A DNA stretch of 64,000 bases from CAJPPJ01 sp963536495 (GCA_963536495.1 CAUTAF010000006.1:1-64000); one strand, 5' to 3'; shown: positions 1-9,086, counted from the stretch's first letter. Notes: generated by a model not told the origin, from the letters alone. Numbers and translations: made by a program.

Positions 1-586
<586 letters not shown>

Positions 587-714
587 ATTTTAAGTTTGTT
601 TTAAATTATGTTCTATCCTGACTACTCAAGTATTGACTATTTTGTTCAGTTTTCAAAGATCATCAAACGCTTTAGCGTTCTTTCTTAAGGCTTCTTCGCC
701 TCAAGACAATTACT

Positions 715-743
715 AATTTATCAGCTTCTATATAAAAAGTCAA
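715..743 (-). promoter_or_regulatory. rRNA operon promoter and leader
   Basis: On the minus strand a TTGACT -35 (738-743) is followed after exactly 17 bases by a TAAATT -10 (715-720). This would start the transcript near position 708, about 120 bases before the 16S 5' end. The leader between (587-714) contains two small hairpins, CTTGAGGC/GCCTTAAG with loop GAAGAA near 690-708 and AACGC/GCGTT near 665-678. They may belong to the pre-16S leader structure; that is inference. Nothing protein-coding is seen in 587-801. Confidence 0.65.
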
Positions 744-801
744 TTAAAATAAAAACTTTTTTTTGACACTCCACGGGGTGTTTATTTTTAATACCTTTAT
801 T

Positions 802-1344
802 TTACTTAGTTTTATTCTTATTTATATAAATATTATAATATTTTTCTATAGTTTCATGATTAAAGGGAAAGTCTTTATTTTTAACTTTAGTTTTTAAATT
901 TTCTAATTCATATTCTAATATTTTTTGGATATTTTCTGGATAATCCATTTCTTTTTTATGAGCATTATATTCATTTCTATCTAAAGTTTTATATTTAAAA
1001 TTTGGAAAAACTCTCAAATCCAAATCATAATCAATATATTTAATGATATTGTTTTCAACAATAAATGGAGATGCTATATTACAATAATAATAAATTCCTT
1101 CTTTTTTTAATTGTCCGATAATATTAAACCAATTGTTTTTATAAAAAAATAAAACTGCCGCTTCTTTTGTTTTCCAACTTCTTCCGTAAGATTCTACGAC
1201 TTTTGTATTTTTATTTGCAAAAATATATGCTCCATTCTTTTTTTCAATAAAAACAGCTTCATCCCACGTTCTATGTATCATTCCATTGTGTTTATATGCA
1301 TGTATAGTATATTTTTTATTTTTTATTAAATTTTGTTCGTTCAT
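802..1344 (-). CDS. ntdP: Nucleoside tri-/diphosphate phosphatase, DUF402 family (YgaC-like)
   Basis: This 180-residue protein matches the B. subtilis YgaC / Ntdp family over its whole length. It starts with the family block around AYKHNGMIHRTWDE (residues 16-29), continues with YYYCNIASPF (about 85-94), and has the acidic metal-binding stretch YIDYDLDLRVFP (about 103-114). Known family members hydrolyse nucleoside tri- and diphosphates with a divalent metal in the cytoplasm. The length equals the usual 175-180 residues. No Shine-Dalgarno sequence precedes the ATG, and a -10 box lies only six bases upstream, so the mRNA may be leaderless. The gene is monocistronic, between the rRNA operon and a DUF4143 ATPase. 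Confidence 0.9.
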   Translation of the reverse strand: MNEQNLIKNKKYTIHAYKHNGMIHRTWDEAVFIEKKNGAYIFANKNTKVVESYGRSWKTKEAAVLFFYKNNWFNIIGQLKKEGIYYYCNIASPFIVENNIIKYIDYDLDLRVFPNFKYKTLDRNEYNAHKKEMDYPENIQKILEYELENLKTKVKNKDFPFNHETIEKYYNIYINKNKTK

Positions 1345-1350
1345 ATTTTT

Positions 1351-1359
1351 AGTATAACA
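1351..1359 (-). promoter_or_regulatory. Extended -10 promoter of ntdP, probably leaderless
   Basis: The minus strand reads TGTTATACT, an extended -10 (TG, one base, TATACT), ending six bases before the ATG. Transcription would begin at or next to the A of the start codon. No -35 resembling TTGACA is visible at 16-18 bases. The same GTGTTATACT string precedes yvcK. Confidence 0.55.
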
Positions 1360-1375
1360 CGGATAAAATAAAGTT

Positions 1376-2575
1376 TTATATATATTCTATACAGAACAAT
1401 GCATATATAGGGATATTTTTAATGTTTTCTTTAACAGAAAAATTTTTTTCACTTAAATTGTACATAGTATTAACTTTATATTTTTTAGAAAATTCTGAAA
1501 GAATTTTATTTTTTTTAGAATTTTTAGCAATATTAATAGGAAATATATCTCCATTTCTATTTTGAATTATAAAATCTATTTCTGATTTACCAGTAGATTG
1601 GTAAAAATATAAATTATAACCATTATTCTTTATATAATTAGCAACATAATGTTCATATACAATATATTTATAATCTTCAAAATTTTCATGTATATCTATT
1701 TTATAATTCAAACACGCTAAATTATTATAATAAATTTTAAAGTTTTCTTTATCTATATTTTCACTTAATGGTGCTTCTACATTTTGAATTTTATAACATA
1801 AATTTATTATATTTGCATCTTTTAATTCTAATATATTTTTTTTATATTCTTCTTTTCTTCCACCTTTTTTTATAATCGAATATTTAAATTTATGGTTTTC
1901 TTCTAATAATTGTGTAGATATTTTATCAAAAACATCTATACTTTTTATAATATCTGATGTAGATAGTGAAAATCTCAATATCAAACTTTTATATAAATTA
2001 TATAAATTGTTTTCATATATTTTATATTCATCAGGTTTATTTATTAAATAAGGAATTCCTCCTGAAAGTAAAAATTCGTTAAAATACTTAGTAGCTAATT
2101 CGTGAAAAGGCATTTTTTTATTTTTTCTAAAAGATAATTTTATGTAATCAACTAGTTCTTTTTGATCTTTATAAATTAAAAACTCTTCAAAATCAACAAA
2201 CTTCATTCCTTTGTATTTATATTCTTGATATATTTTTAAATTATATAAAGATGTAATAATTATTATATTGTATTTATCTTTATAAAATTTTTTACATATT
2301 TCAAAATATTCATAATCTATAACATTATCTATTATTACTAAAGTATCTTCTATAGCTTCTTTAAAAAAATATTTGTCTTCTAAATGGTTTGTTAATAACT
2401 TCTTTTTATTAACCACATTATCAGCATTTATATATATATAATCTTTATAATTATTTTTTGCAAAGTTAAGTACAGAATAAGTTTTACCAGATAATGATGG
2501 TCCAAATAAAATCAAAGGCTTATCTTCTGTATTATTTTTCCAATTTATAAAAAAATCATCGATTTTACGTTTCAT
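1376..2575 (-). CDS. AAA family ATPase with DUF4143 C-terminal nuclease-like domain
   Basis: A P-loop GPSLSGKT (residues 25-32) and a hydrophobic Walker B strand ending in IIDNV (about 80-85) mark an AAA_14-type ATPase. The C-terminal third has the DUF4143 pattern with a PD-(D/E)XK-like core: EIDFII, then FPINIAKN, where intact members have an E-V-K. Functions of this family are poorly known; some members are thought to be mobile or toxin-like, others housekeeping. The start is supported by AGAGGT upstream of the ATG. It has its own promoter, downstream of the terminator of the membrane-protein gene at 2660. Codon use and base composition look like those of the neighbours. Confidence 0.8.
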   Translation of the reverse strand: MKRKIDDFFINWKNNTEDKPLILFGPSLSGKTYSVLNFAKNNYKDYIYINADNVVNKKKLLTNHLEDKYFFKEAIEDTLVIIDNVIDYEYFEICKKFYKDKYNIIIITSLYNLKIYQEYKYKGMKFVDFEEFLIYKDQKELVDYIKLSFRKNKKMPFHELATKYFNEFLLSGGIPYLINKPDEYKIYENNLYNLYKSLILRFSLSTSDIIKSIDVFDKISTQLLEENHKFKYSIIKKGGRKEEYKKNILELKDANIINLCYKIQNVEAPLSENIDKENFKIYYNNLACLNYKIDIHENFEDYKYIVYEHYVANYIKNNGYNLYFYQSTGKSEIDFIIQNRNGDIFPINIAKNSKKNKILSEFSKKYKVNTMYNLSEKNFSVKENIKNIPIYALFCIEYI

Positions 2576-2607
2576 ATTATGACCTCTTATAACATTTTTA
2601 TAACTTT

Positions 2608-2636
2608 AAAATACATAAATTATTAAAATATGTCAA
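2608..2636 (-). promoter_or_regulatory. Promoter of the DUF4143 ATPase gene
   Basis: A perfect TTGACA -35 (2631-2636, minus strand) and a TATTTT -10 (2608-2613) are separated by 17 bases. The -35 abuts the T-tract of the upstream terminator, so the two genes share almost no spacer. Confidence 0.6.
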
Positions 2637-2661
2637 TAAAAAAAGAATCATTTGATTCTTT
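2637..2661 (-). terminator. Rho-independent terminator overlapping the stop of the 2660 gene
   Basis: The minus strand has AAAGAATCA / TGATTCTTT (2642-2650 with 2653-2661) followed by a run of seven T (2638-2644). The stem includes the end of the membrane-protein reading frame. Confidence 0.75.
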
Positions 2662-3145
2662 ATTTGATTTTACATAATTTATTTATGTTTCTTGATTTGC
2701 TATATATTTGAACAGTTTTATTTTTAATTGTAACCACATATTCAACATTTTTATCTAATGTTATTACTTTTCCATTAGGTTGTTTTTGTTTTCTTTCTTT
2801 TAATGTTAATAAATAGCTATCTCCATTATGAACTTCTTGGTCATATTTATATTCTTTTTTCTTTAAATCTTCTTTTGTAGCTTTTTTAAATGTATATTCA
2901 CTTGTTAATGGTTCATTTTTTTCTTTTTCATATTTTCCAAATTGTTCTTTATATGTGTTATTAGCATTATAGATTATAACTGACTTTGTTTTATAACCTG
3001 GGCTAACATTTTCACAAATCAATTCTTTATTAGTTAATGATGAAAATCCTTTTTTTGAAAATAACATTATTAAAACAACAACCACTATTATTAAAGCTAC
3101 TACTCCAAATATAATTTTTATTATATTTTTATTTTTATTTTTCAT
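2660..3145 (-). CDS. Single-pass membrane-anchored protein of unknown function
   Basis: I do not recognise a family. From the chosen start (MKNKNKN...) the 161-residue protein has a short Lys/Asn-rich cytoplasmic end, one strong membrane helix (about residues 9-29, rich in Ile and Val), and a Lys-rich extracytoplasmic part of about 130 residues with no obvious catalytic motif. The start at 3145 is preferred over an in-frame ATG at 3205. AAGGAGAG stands seven bases before it, and an extended -10 promoter lies between the two candidates, so the longer form would not be transcribed from that promoter. It ends at its own terminator. Confidence 0.6.
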   Translation of the reverse strand: MKNKNKNIIKIIFGVVALIIVVVVLIMLFSKKGFSSLTNKELICENVSPGYKTKSVIIYNANNTYKEQFGKYEKEKNEPLTSEYTFKKATKEDLKKKEYKYDQEVHNGDSYLLTLKERKQKQPNGKVITLDKNVEYVVTIKNKTVQIYSKSRNINKLCKIK

Positions 3146-3166
3146 TTTATTACTCTCCTTATTGTG

Positions 3167-3175
3167 ATTATACCA
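3167..3175 (-). promoter_or_regulatory. Extended -10 promoter of the 2660 membrane-protein gene
   Basis: The minus strand reads TGGTATAAT (TG-N-TATAAT), about 20 bases before the AAGGAGAG ribosome-binding site. No convincing -35 is seen. It fixes the translational start at 3145. Confidence 0.6.
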
Positions 3176-3188
3176 CAAATTTTTAAAA

Positions 3189-3833
3189 TCATAAAAATTC
3201 TTCATTTTCTATAGTTAAATAATAATTTATTAAACTAAACATAAATGCTTTTACACATTTATTTAAAATTATAAAATTGTAGATTCTATTTTCTTTTTTA
3301 GATAAATCCAGATTATGAAAATCTGTTTCTAAATTTATATTTATAAAATCTCTATTTATTGCTTTTGCTACACTTTCCTCTGTTACATTAAAAAACAACG
3401 CTATTTCAGCATATATATTTTTTATCTTACTATTATTATTTATTTTTCTATTATAGTATTGATATCCAAAATAAAGTATATAGTTAAAACTTTTATTACT
3501 AGGTTTTAAACCTAATTTTAATAAGACCAAATTGAATTTGAAACTTCTTTTTAATGAAAAAAAGAAAGTAAAGTAATCTATTATTCTACTCATTCTTTCT
3601 TCATCACTTACAACAAAAGTATCTTTTATATATAATTCATCATTTTGGACAGCAAAAACTATACAATTTTTGTTTGTATATTCGATGTCATGTTCATTAA
3701 GATATTTATCTTCTATAAGAGTCACAAAAGCTTCTTCTAAAGTTGTTTGTTTAAAAAAATTAACTCTAGAAAATATATTTTTTATTTTATTATTAGAACA
3801 CAAAAAGTATACATTCATTGATTCGTTATTCAT
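3189..3833 (-). CDS. Spo0A effector-domain-like protein with degenerate N-terminal half
   Basis: The second half of this 214-residue protein follows the layout of the Spo0A C-terminal DNA-binding domain. LKLGLKPSNKSFNYI (about 106-120) corresponds to the family's LGxPxHIKGYxYL. IYAEIALFFNVTEESVAKAI (about 143-162) corresponds to its LYPxIAKKFNTTxSRVERAI recognition helices. The first 95 residues have the strand/helix rhythm of a receiver, including IKDTFVVSDEERM where receivers have a K-P-F motif, but no phosphorylatable Asp is evident. It begins ten bases after tpiA, so it is probably in the same transcript. The ribosome-binding site (GTGAG) is weak. The assignment is from pattern recall and needs a profile search. 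Confidence 0.5.
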   Translation of the reverse strand: MNNESMNVYFLCSNNKIKNIFSRVNFFKQTTLEEAFVTLIEDKYLNEHDIEYTNKNCIVFAVQNDELYIKDTFVVSDEERMSRIIDYFTFFFSLKRSFKFNLVLLKLGLKPSNKSFNYILYFGYQYYNRKINNNSKIKNIYAEIALFFNVTEESVAKAINRDFININLETDFHNLDLSKKENRIYNFIILNKCVKAFMFSLINYYLTIENEEFL

Positions 3834-3843
3834 TATAATTTTC

Positions 3844-4551
3844 TCACTTATTAATTATTTCAATAATTTTTATTAACTCTTGGCTATCAGTTCCAGATGC
3901 TCCTAGTAAAAAACCATCAACCATCGTTGTTTTAAGTACTGATATATTTGAACTATTAACACTTCCACCATATAAAACTTCAGCAAAAATTTCTTTTTCT
4001 TTTAAAATGCTTTTTATAAATTGAACAACTTTGTTTATATCTTCTACAGTTGGAACATCTCCAGTACCTATTGACCAAATAGGTTCATAAGCTATTACCA
4101 TTTTATTTATATTAACATCTTTAATAGCTTCAAGTAATTCTTTTTTTATTACTTCAAAAGTTTCTTGTTTTTCTTTTTCCTCTTTATTTTCACCTATACA
4201 TAAAATAGGTATTATTTTCGAAGATAAAGCATTTCTTATTTTATTATTAATAATTTGATTATTTTCAAAATTATTTTTTCTTCTTTCTGAATGTCCAATT
4301 AAAGTATATTCTACTCCTAAACTATTTAACTGATCTCCAGTAACTTCTCCTGTTTGATTATTTGTATTATGTTCAGCTATATTTTGTGAACCCAAAATAA
4401 CACTTTCTTTAGCAAATATACTTAAATAACACATAGATGGAATTATTACTAAATCTGTCGTTTTATTAAAATAATCTCTCATGTTTAAAATATAATCATA
4501 TAAAGAATTCTTATTTAAATATGTTTTTTGATTTAAATATAATTTTTTCAT
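3844..4551 (-). CDS. tpiA: Triosephosphate isomerase
   Basis: It interconverts glyceraldehyde 3-phosphate and dihydroxyacetone phosphate in glycolysis. Catalytic residues are all in place: Lys9 in the N-Q-K motif, His87 in GHSERR and Glu156 in AYEPIWSIGTG, with the phosphate-binding GGSV and GASG near the C-terminus. At 235 residues it is some 15 shorter than the common bacterial enzyme. It follows the glycosyltransferase gene by five bases and precedes the Spo0A-like gene, at the end of a transcript that starts at pgk. Confidence 0.96.
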   Translation of the reverse strand: MKKLYLNQKTYLNKNSLYDYILNMRDYFNKTTDLVIIPSMCYLSIFAKESVILGSQNIAEHNTNNQTGEVTGDQLNSLGVEYTLIGHSERRKNNFENNQIINNKIRNALSSKIIPILCIGENKEEKEKQETFEVIKKELLEAIKDVNINKMVIAYEPIWSIGTGDVPTVEDINKVVQFIKSILKEKEIFAEVLYGGSVNSSNISVLKTTMVDGFLLGASGTDSQELIKIIEIINK

Positions 4552-4556
4552 TTCAT

Positions 4557-5762
4557 TTACCCAATTATTTCTTCTATATATTTATTTTTAAAATTTTTAT
4601 AATCTTTAATCGCTTTTTCATATACATCTAAAACTCTTTTAGCATATTTAGAAGAACTAAAGTTTTCCGAATAATTTCTAGCATTAATAGAAAATTCTTC
4701 TCTTAATTTATTATCTTTTCTTAATTTTTTTATGTTTTCTAAATATTCTTCTTCTGTATCAAAAACAAATCCATTAGATCCAGGTACTATCGCATCTATA
4801 TAACTTGGATCATTTGCACAAACTACAGGTGTAGATGATGCTAAAGCTTCTAATACTGTAAGTCCTTGAGTTTCAGATCTTGAAGCAGTTACAAATATAT
4901 CAGCTATATCATAATAACAAGGTACATCTTCCCATAAAGACTTTCCTGCAAAAACTACATTATCTTTTATATCTTTAGATAATTCTTTTAAATTTTTAAT
5001 ATCAGGTCCATCTCCAACTATAATTAACTTGTATTTATTATCTTCTTTTACAAGTTTTTTATGTGCTTCTATTAAAAATTCTATATTTTTTTCTTCTGCT
5101 ACTCTTCCTACAAAAAGAATTAAAAAATCATCTTTATCTACTTTTAAACTTTTATATATTTCTTCTTTTTTCTTTTTATCTACATTTTCTTTATAAAATC
5201 TTTCAATTGCTATCCCCGTAGGTATAACAGCTATTTCTTTTTTATAATTATATTTATTTATAAACAAATCTTTTATTTTTTCTGCAGGTACTATAAGACT
5301 ATTAACTGTTTTATCAGCATAAAATTGAGTTAAAGTTTTTAATAAATTTTTACTTATATAATTAAAATATCCTTTAGTAACATAATACAAATAATCTTCG
5401 TAATAAGTATGATATGTTGCTACTATAGGTATATTTAGTTGTTTTGCAATAATTCTACCAAAACTTCCTATACTAAATTCTGTATGAACATGAATGATAT
5501 CTAAATTCATTTTTTTAATTTTCTTTGCAATTTTTAATGGATACATACTAGTTAAACGATAATCATAAATTCCGGTTTTTACACCAGGAACTTTAATTAT
5601 ATGTCCATCTTCTTCAAAATCATAAGAACTTGCTTTTTGATTTACAGTAACAACAAATACTTCGTGTCCTAAATTTTCTAAAGCTATTTTTAACATATGA
5701 ACACTTGTTGAAACACCATTTATATATGGAGGATATGTATCAGTAAATAAACCTATTCTCAT
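4557..5762 (-). CDS. Family 4 glycosyltransferase, probably diacylglycerol glucosyltransferase
   Basis: This is a 401-residue GT-B fold enzyme. It opens with MRIGLFTDTYPPYINGVSTS, the typical start of bacterial diacylglycerol glucosyltransferases. It has HVHTEFSIG near residue 95, VGRVAEEKN near 218, and the E-X7-E pair ETQGLTVLE near 295 that binds the sugar nucleotide. Relatives in Acholeplasma and streptococci add glucose to diacylglycerol at the inner membrane face. The adjacent flippase-like gene supports a membrane-lipid role; substrate identity is inference. The ATG follows AGGTGT. A TATAAT at 5795-5800 could give an extra internal promoter. Confidence 0.8.
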   Translation of the reverse strand: MRIGLFTDTYPPYINGVSTSVHMLKIALENLGHEVFVVTVNQKASSYDFEEDGHIIKVPGVKTGIYDYRLTSMYPLKIAKKIKKMNLDIIHVHTEFSIGSFGRIIAKQLNIPIVATYHTYYEDYLYYVTKGYFNYISKNLLKTLTQFYADKTVNSLIVPAEKIKDLFINKYNYKKEIAVIPTGIAIERFYKENVDKKKKEEIYKSLKVDKDDFLILFVGRVAEEKNIEFLIEAHKKLVKEDNKYKLIIVGDGPDIKNLKELSKDIKDNVVFAGKSLWEDVPCYYDIADIFVTASRSETQGLTVLEALASSTPVVCANDPSYIDAIVPGSNGFVFDTEEEYLENIKKLRKDNKLREEFSINARNYSENFSSSKYAKRVLDVYEKAIKDYKNFKNKYIEEIIG

Positions 5763-5802
5763 TATTACACCTATATGATTCTTTCATTATTTATATTATA
5801 CA

Positions 5803-6819
5803 TTATTTTTCATGTTTTCTAAAAAAGTTTAATACTATAGCTCCAACTATCATCGGAACATAATAAGTTATAAATCTCCACATTATTAAACTAGCACTTA
5901 TAACACTGTTTTGTATAACTATCGGAGCAAAAAACTTAGTAAAACTAAATTCTATTCCTCCACTTCCACCAGGTATTGGAACAAAAGCACTAATTAAATA
6001 AACATACATAGTTCCAACTATAGAATGAATTATAGTTATAGAAGAATATGGATCAGTTGCTTTTATAATAAAATAAGGAATTAAACTAAGTAAAATAAAA
6101 GCCAAAAAGTTAACTGTTATAACAGTAAATGTTAAGTTTGTATTTCTTCTTAATTTTTTTCCGCTGTTTTCAAACTCTAGAAACTCTTTATCCCACTTTT
6201 CAATATATTTGTTTTTATTTTTTATTATTTTTAATTTAGATAATAATTCAATAAAAAAGAAAGTTATTTTCTTTGCTAAAGATGTAGAAAAAGTAAATAA
6301 CAATAAACCTATTCCAGCTATTACATTAAAAACAAATCCTAAAATTGTTAATTTCGCCAATAATTCATCGTTACCAAAAACAGAATATATTCTATTAAAT
6401 AAAACTGCTAATATCCCACAAAATACTAATGCTACTTGAAAAAGAATAGAATTTTGTAAAATTGTAATTGTAGAATTTGCAATACTTAAACCACTTTTAT
6501 TTAGCATATAAACTTGCATTGGTTGACCACCTGTAGAAAAAGGTGTTATCCCATTAAAAAATTGAACTATTACTATTTGTTTAAAAATATCTTTAAATTT
6601 TAATTCTTTATTATATTCTTTTGCTATTTTATATAAACCATATGACTGTAATAAATATGCCATTAAAAGTAAAATTATTCCTAAAACTATTAGAACTTTA
6701 TTAGCATTAAAAATAATATCTAACGTCTTATTAAAATTATCTTTTAATGCAATATATAAAACCACTATAGTTATTATAAAAATTATTGATGTGTTTATAA
6801 TATATTTTTTATTTTTCAT
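5803..6819 (-). CDS. Lysylphosphatidylglycerol synthase TM-region / flippase-like membrane protein
   Basis: The protein has 338 residues with about eight membrane helices and the family landmarks QSYGLYKIAKE near 63, STGGQPMQVY near 97 and VPIPGGSGGIE near 278. This is the membrane half of MprF-type proteins (UPF0104/YbhN group) without the lysyl-transferase domain, so it cannot aminoacylate lipid by itself. Family members are thought to flip or bind lipids. Its start overlaps the last 11 bases of pgk, so translation is probably coupled, and it precedes the glycosyltransferase. Together they suggest synthesis and display of a glycolipid. Confidence 0.82.
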   Translation of the reverse strand: MKNKKYIINTSIIFIITIVVLYIALKDNFNKTLDIIFNANKVLIVLGIILLLMAYLLQSYGLYKIAKEYNKELKFKDIFKQIVIVQFFNGITPFSTGGQPMQVYMLNKSGLSIANSTITILQNSILFQVALVFCGILAVLFNRIYSVFGNDELLAKLTILGFVFNVIAGIGLLLFTFSTSLAKKITFFFIELLSKLKIIKNKNKYIEKWDKEFLEFENSGKKLRRNTNLTFTVITVNFLAFILLSLIPYFIIKATDPYSSITIIHSIVGTMYVYLISAFVPIPGGSGGIEFSFTKFFAPIVIQNSVISASLIMWRFITYYVPMIVGAIVLNFFRKHEK

Positions 6820-7990
6820 CTCTTATAGCTTCATATCCTGGTAATTTTTTATCACTAAGATATTCTAATGTTGCTCCTCCTCCTGTAGATAAAAAAGTAA
6901 TGTTTTTATCCATTTTTTCTTTTGTAGCAAAAGCTACTATATCCCCTCCACCAAGAATTGTATTTATATTTAAAGAATTAAGATATTTAATTATTTTTAA
7001 AGATCCATCTTTTGATTCTTCTTTTTCGACAACTCCAAGAGGTCCATTCCAAAAACAAGTATTTGTTTTATTTAAAACAGCTTTATACAATTGAACAGTT
7101 AATTCATCTATATCTAATGCCATATCATCATTTTCAAATTCATATACTTTTTTAACAGTATATTCTTTATCTTCAAAATTTTTAAAACATTTAAAATCTA
7201 CTGGTAAAATTATTTTTTCTTTATATTTTTTTAATATTTCTTTACAATTATCTATTTGATCTTCTTCTATTTTCGATTTTCCCATATTGTATCCTAAAGA
7301 TGATAAAAATGTTAACGCCATAGCTCCACCTATTAAAATATAATCTGCTTTTTTTACTAAATTATTTATAAGATCCAACTTATCACTAACTTTAGCACCA
7401 CCCATAATTATAGTTAAGGGTTTCTTAGCTTCATTTATAGTCTTTAAATAATTAATTTCTTCTTCTACTAAAAAACCTATTCCAGAATCAATATATGAAG
7501 CTATACCAACGTTTGATGCATGACTTCTATGTATTGTACCAAAAGCATCATTTATAAAAATATCAGCCAAACTAGCCCAATATTTTGCTAATTCTTGATC
7601 ATTTCCACTTTCTTTTTTATTATCTATATCTTCAAATCTTGTATTTTCCATAACTAATACATCTTTTGCTTTTAAAGATTTTATTTTTTCTTCTAATTCA
7701 TTACCTCTTGTAACTGTCGAAAAATATATTTTTTTGTTTAATAATTCTTCTAATCTTTCTTTTACTAAAATTAAACTATTCTCTTTTTTGTCTTCTATAC
7801 TTTTTATTCTTCCTAAATGAGACATAAGTATTATTTTAGCATTATTATCTATCAAATAGTTAATTGTTTTTAATGCTTTAACTATTCTAGTATCATCTAT
7901 TATTTTTTTATCTTTTATAGGTACATTAAAATCACATCTAACTATTACAACTTTATTATCAAAGTCAAAATCCCTAATTGTCTTTTTCAT
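6809..7990 (-). CDS. pgk: Phosphoglycerate kinase
   Basis: It catalyses 1,3-bisphosphoglycerate + ADP to 3-phosphoglycerate + ATP. Visible motifs are RCDFNVPI near residue 20, the substrate-binding SHLGR near 60, the hinge block PLTIIMGGAKVSDKL near 190, GGGDIVAF near 350 and STGGGATLEYL near 370. The 393-residue length is standard. The ATG at 7990 is chosen because GAGGTG precedes it. An in-frame GTG six bases upstream lies inside that ribosome-binding site. pgk heads a transcript with the flippase-like gene, the glycosyltransferase and tpiA. Confidence 0.97.
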   Translation of the reverse strand: MKKTIRDFDFDNKVVIVRCDFNVPIKDKKIIDDTRIVKALKTINYLIDNNAKIILMSHLGRIKSIEDKKENSLILVKERLEELLNKKIYFSTVTRGNELEEKIKSLKAKDVLVMENTRFEDIDNKKESGNDQELAKYWASLADIFINDAFGTIHRSHASNVGIASYIDSGIGFLVEEEINYLKTINEAKKPLTIIMGGAKVSDKLDLINNLVKKADYILIGGAMALTFLSSLGYNMGKSKIEEDQIDNCKEILKKYKEKIILPVDFKCFKNFEDKEYTVKKVYEFENDDMALDIDELTVQLYKAVLNKTNTCFWNGPLGVVEKEESKDGSLKIIKYLNSLNINTILGGGDIVAFATKEKMDKNITFLSTGGGATLEYLSDKKLPGYEAIRDEK

Positions 7991-8005
7991 ATTCACCTCA
8001 TTAAA

Positions 8006-8014
8006 ATTATACCA
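8006..8014 (-). promoter_or_regulatory. Extended -10 promoter of the pgk transcript
   Basis: The minus strand reads TGGTATAAT 15 bases before the pgk ATG and immediately after the gap terminator, giving a leader of only about ten bases. The -35 region falls in the T-tract of that terminator and has no TTGACA-like sequence. Confidence 0.6.
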
Positions 8015-8028
8015 CGATTTTTATACAC

Positions 8029-8056
8029 AAAAAAAGCAGATATACTTCTGCTTTTT
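8029..8056 (-). terminator. Terminator after gap
   Basis: A 9-bp stem AAAAGCAGA / TCTGCTTTT (8032-8040 with 8047-8055) is followed on the minus strand by seven T. It separates the gap transcript from pgk. Confidence 0.8.
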
Positions 8057-8061
8057 ATTAG

Positions 8062-9078
8062 TTATTTTATAGCTTCAGTTAATTTTTTCAAAGTTCTTAC
8101 CATTTGATAAGAATATCCTGCTTCATTATCATACCAAGCTAATACTTTTACTAATTGTTTTCCTTCTTCATCTTTTACTATAGTAGTTGAAAGTGCATCT
8201 ATTAAAGCTCCACAACTTCTTCCAATTACGTCACTTGATACTATTGGATCTTCTGTATAATTCAATGTTTCATTAACACTATTTTTTAATACCATATTTA
8301 CTTCTTCAACAGTTGTTTCTTCTTTTAATTCAAGTACTAAATCAACTATCGAACCAGTTACTACTGGAACTCTAAGCGCTATACCATCTAACTTTCCTGA
8401 AAGCTTTGGTAAAACTAAACCAATTGCACTTGCTGCTCCTGTTGATGTTGGTACTATATTATATCCAGCTGCTCTTCCTCTTCTTGAATCTATACCTTTT
8501 TTATGAGCTATATCTAAAGTAGATTGATCATTTGTAATAGCATGAACTGTTGTCATATATCCTTTTTTAACACCAAAATTTTCATCCATTACCTTTAATA
8601 CTGGTGCTAAACAGTTTGTAGTACAACTAGCTGATGAAACTACTTCTTCACTTCCATCTAATATATTATCATTTACATTGTAAACAATTGTCTTTAAATC
8701 ACCTTTAGCTGGTGCTGATATTAAAACTTTTTTAGCTCCTGCTTTAATATGATTCATAGCTTTTTCTTTTTCAGTAAAAAACCCTGTACATTCTAAAACT
8801 ACATCTATATCTAATTCTTTCCATGGTAAATTAGATGGATCAGCTTCAGCAAATACTTTTATTTTTTTATCTCCCACTATTAAATAATCATCTTCGTAAG
8901 AAATATCATTTAATCTATAATTTCTATGTGCTGAATCATATTTTAAAAGATAAGCTAATTGTTTAGCATCAGTTAAGTCATTTATTGCAACTACATCTAA
9001 ATCATAATTTTCATCATTTAGTATTCTAAAAACTACCCTTCCTATTCTTCCAAAACCATTTATTGCTACTCTTTTCAT
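8062..9078 (-). CDS. gap: Glyceraldehyde-3-phosphate dehydrogenase
   Basis: It oxidises glyceraldehyde 3-phosphate to 1,3-bisphosphoglycerate with NAD+. The N-terminal Rossmann motif INGFGRIGR, the catalytic Cys152 in SASCTTNC and the His in TVHAITNDQ are intact, and the 338 residues match the family. AGGAGGT stands five bases before the ATG. It lies eight bases behind the nucleoside kinase gene and ends in a terminator, so the two form one transcript. Confidence 0.97.
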   Translation of the reverse strand: MKRVAINGFGRIGRVVFRILNDENYDLDVVAINDLTDAKQLAYLLKYDSAHRNYRLNDISYEDDYLIVGDKKIKVFAEADPSNLPWKELDIDVVLECTGFFTEKEKAMNHIKAGAKKVLISAPAKGDLKTIVYNVNDNILDGSEEVVSSASCTTNCLAPVLKVMDENFGVKKGYMTTVHAITNDQSTLDIAHKKGIDSRRGRAAGYNIVPTSTGAASAIGLVLPKLSGKLDGIALRVPVVTGSIVDLVLELKEETTVEEVNMVLKNSVNETLNYTEDPIVSSDVIGRSCGALIDALSTTIVKDEEGKQLVKVLAWYDNEAGYSYQMVRTLKKLTEAIK

Positions 9079-9086
9079 ATTACCTC

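Noticed and set aside
744..801. Hairpin ACACTCC...GGGGTGT between the rRNA promoter and ntdP as a terminator
   Set aside because: The stem is only about six pairs and the minus-strand side is followed by A rather than T, so it is not a convincing ntdP terminator.
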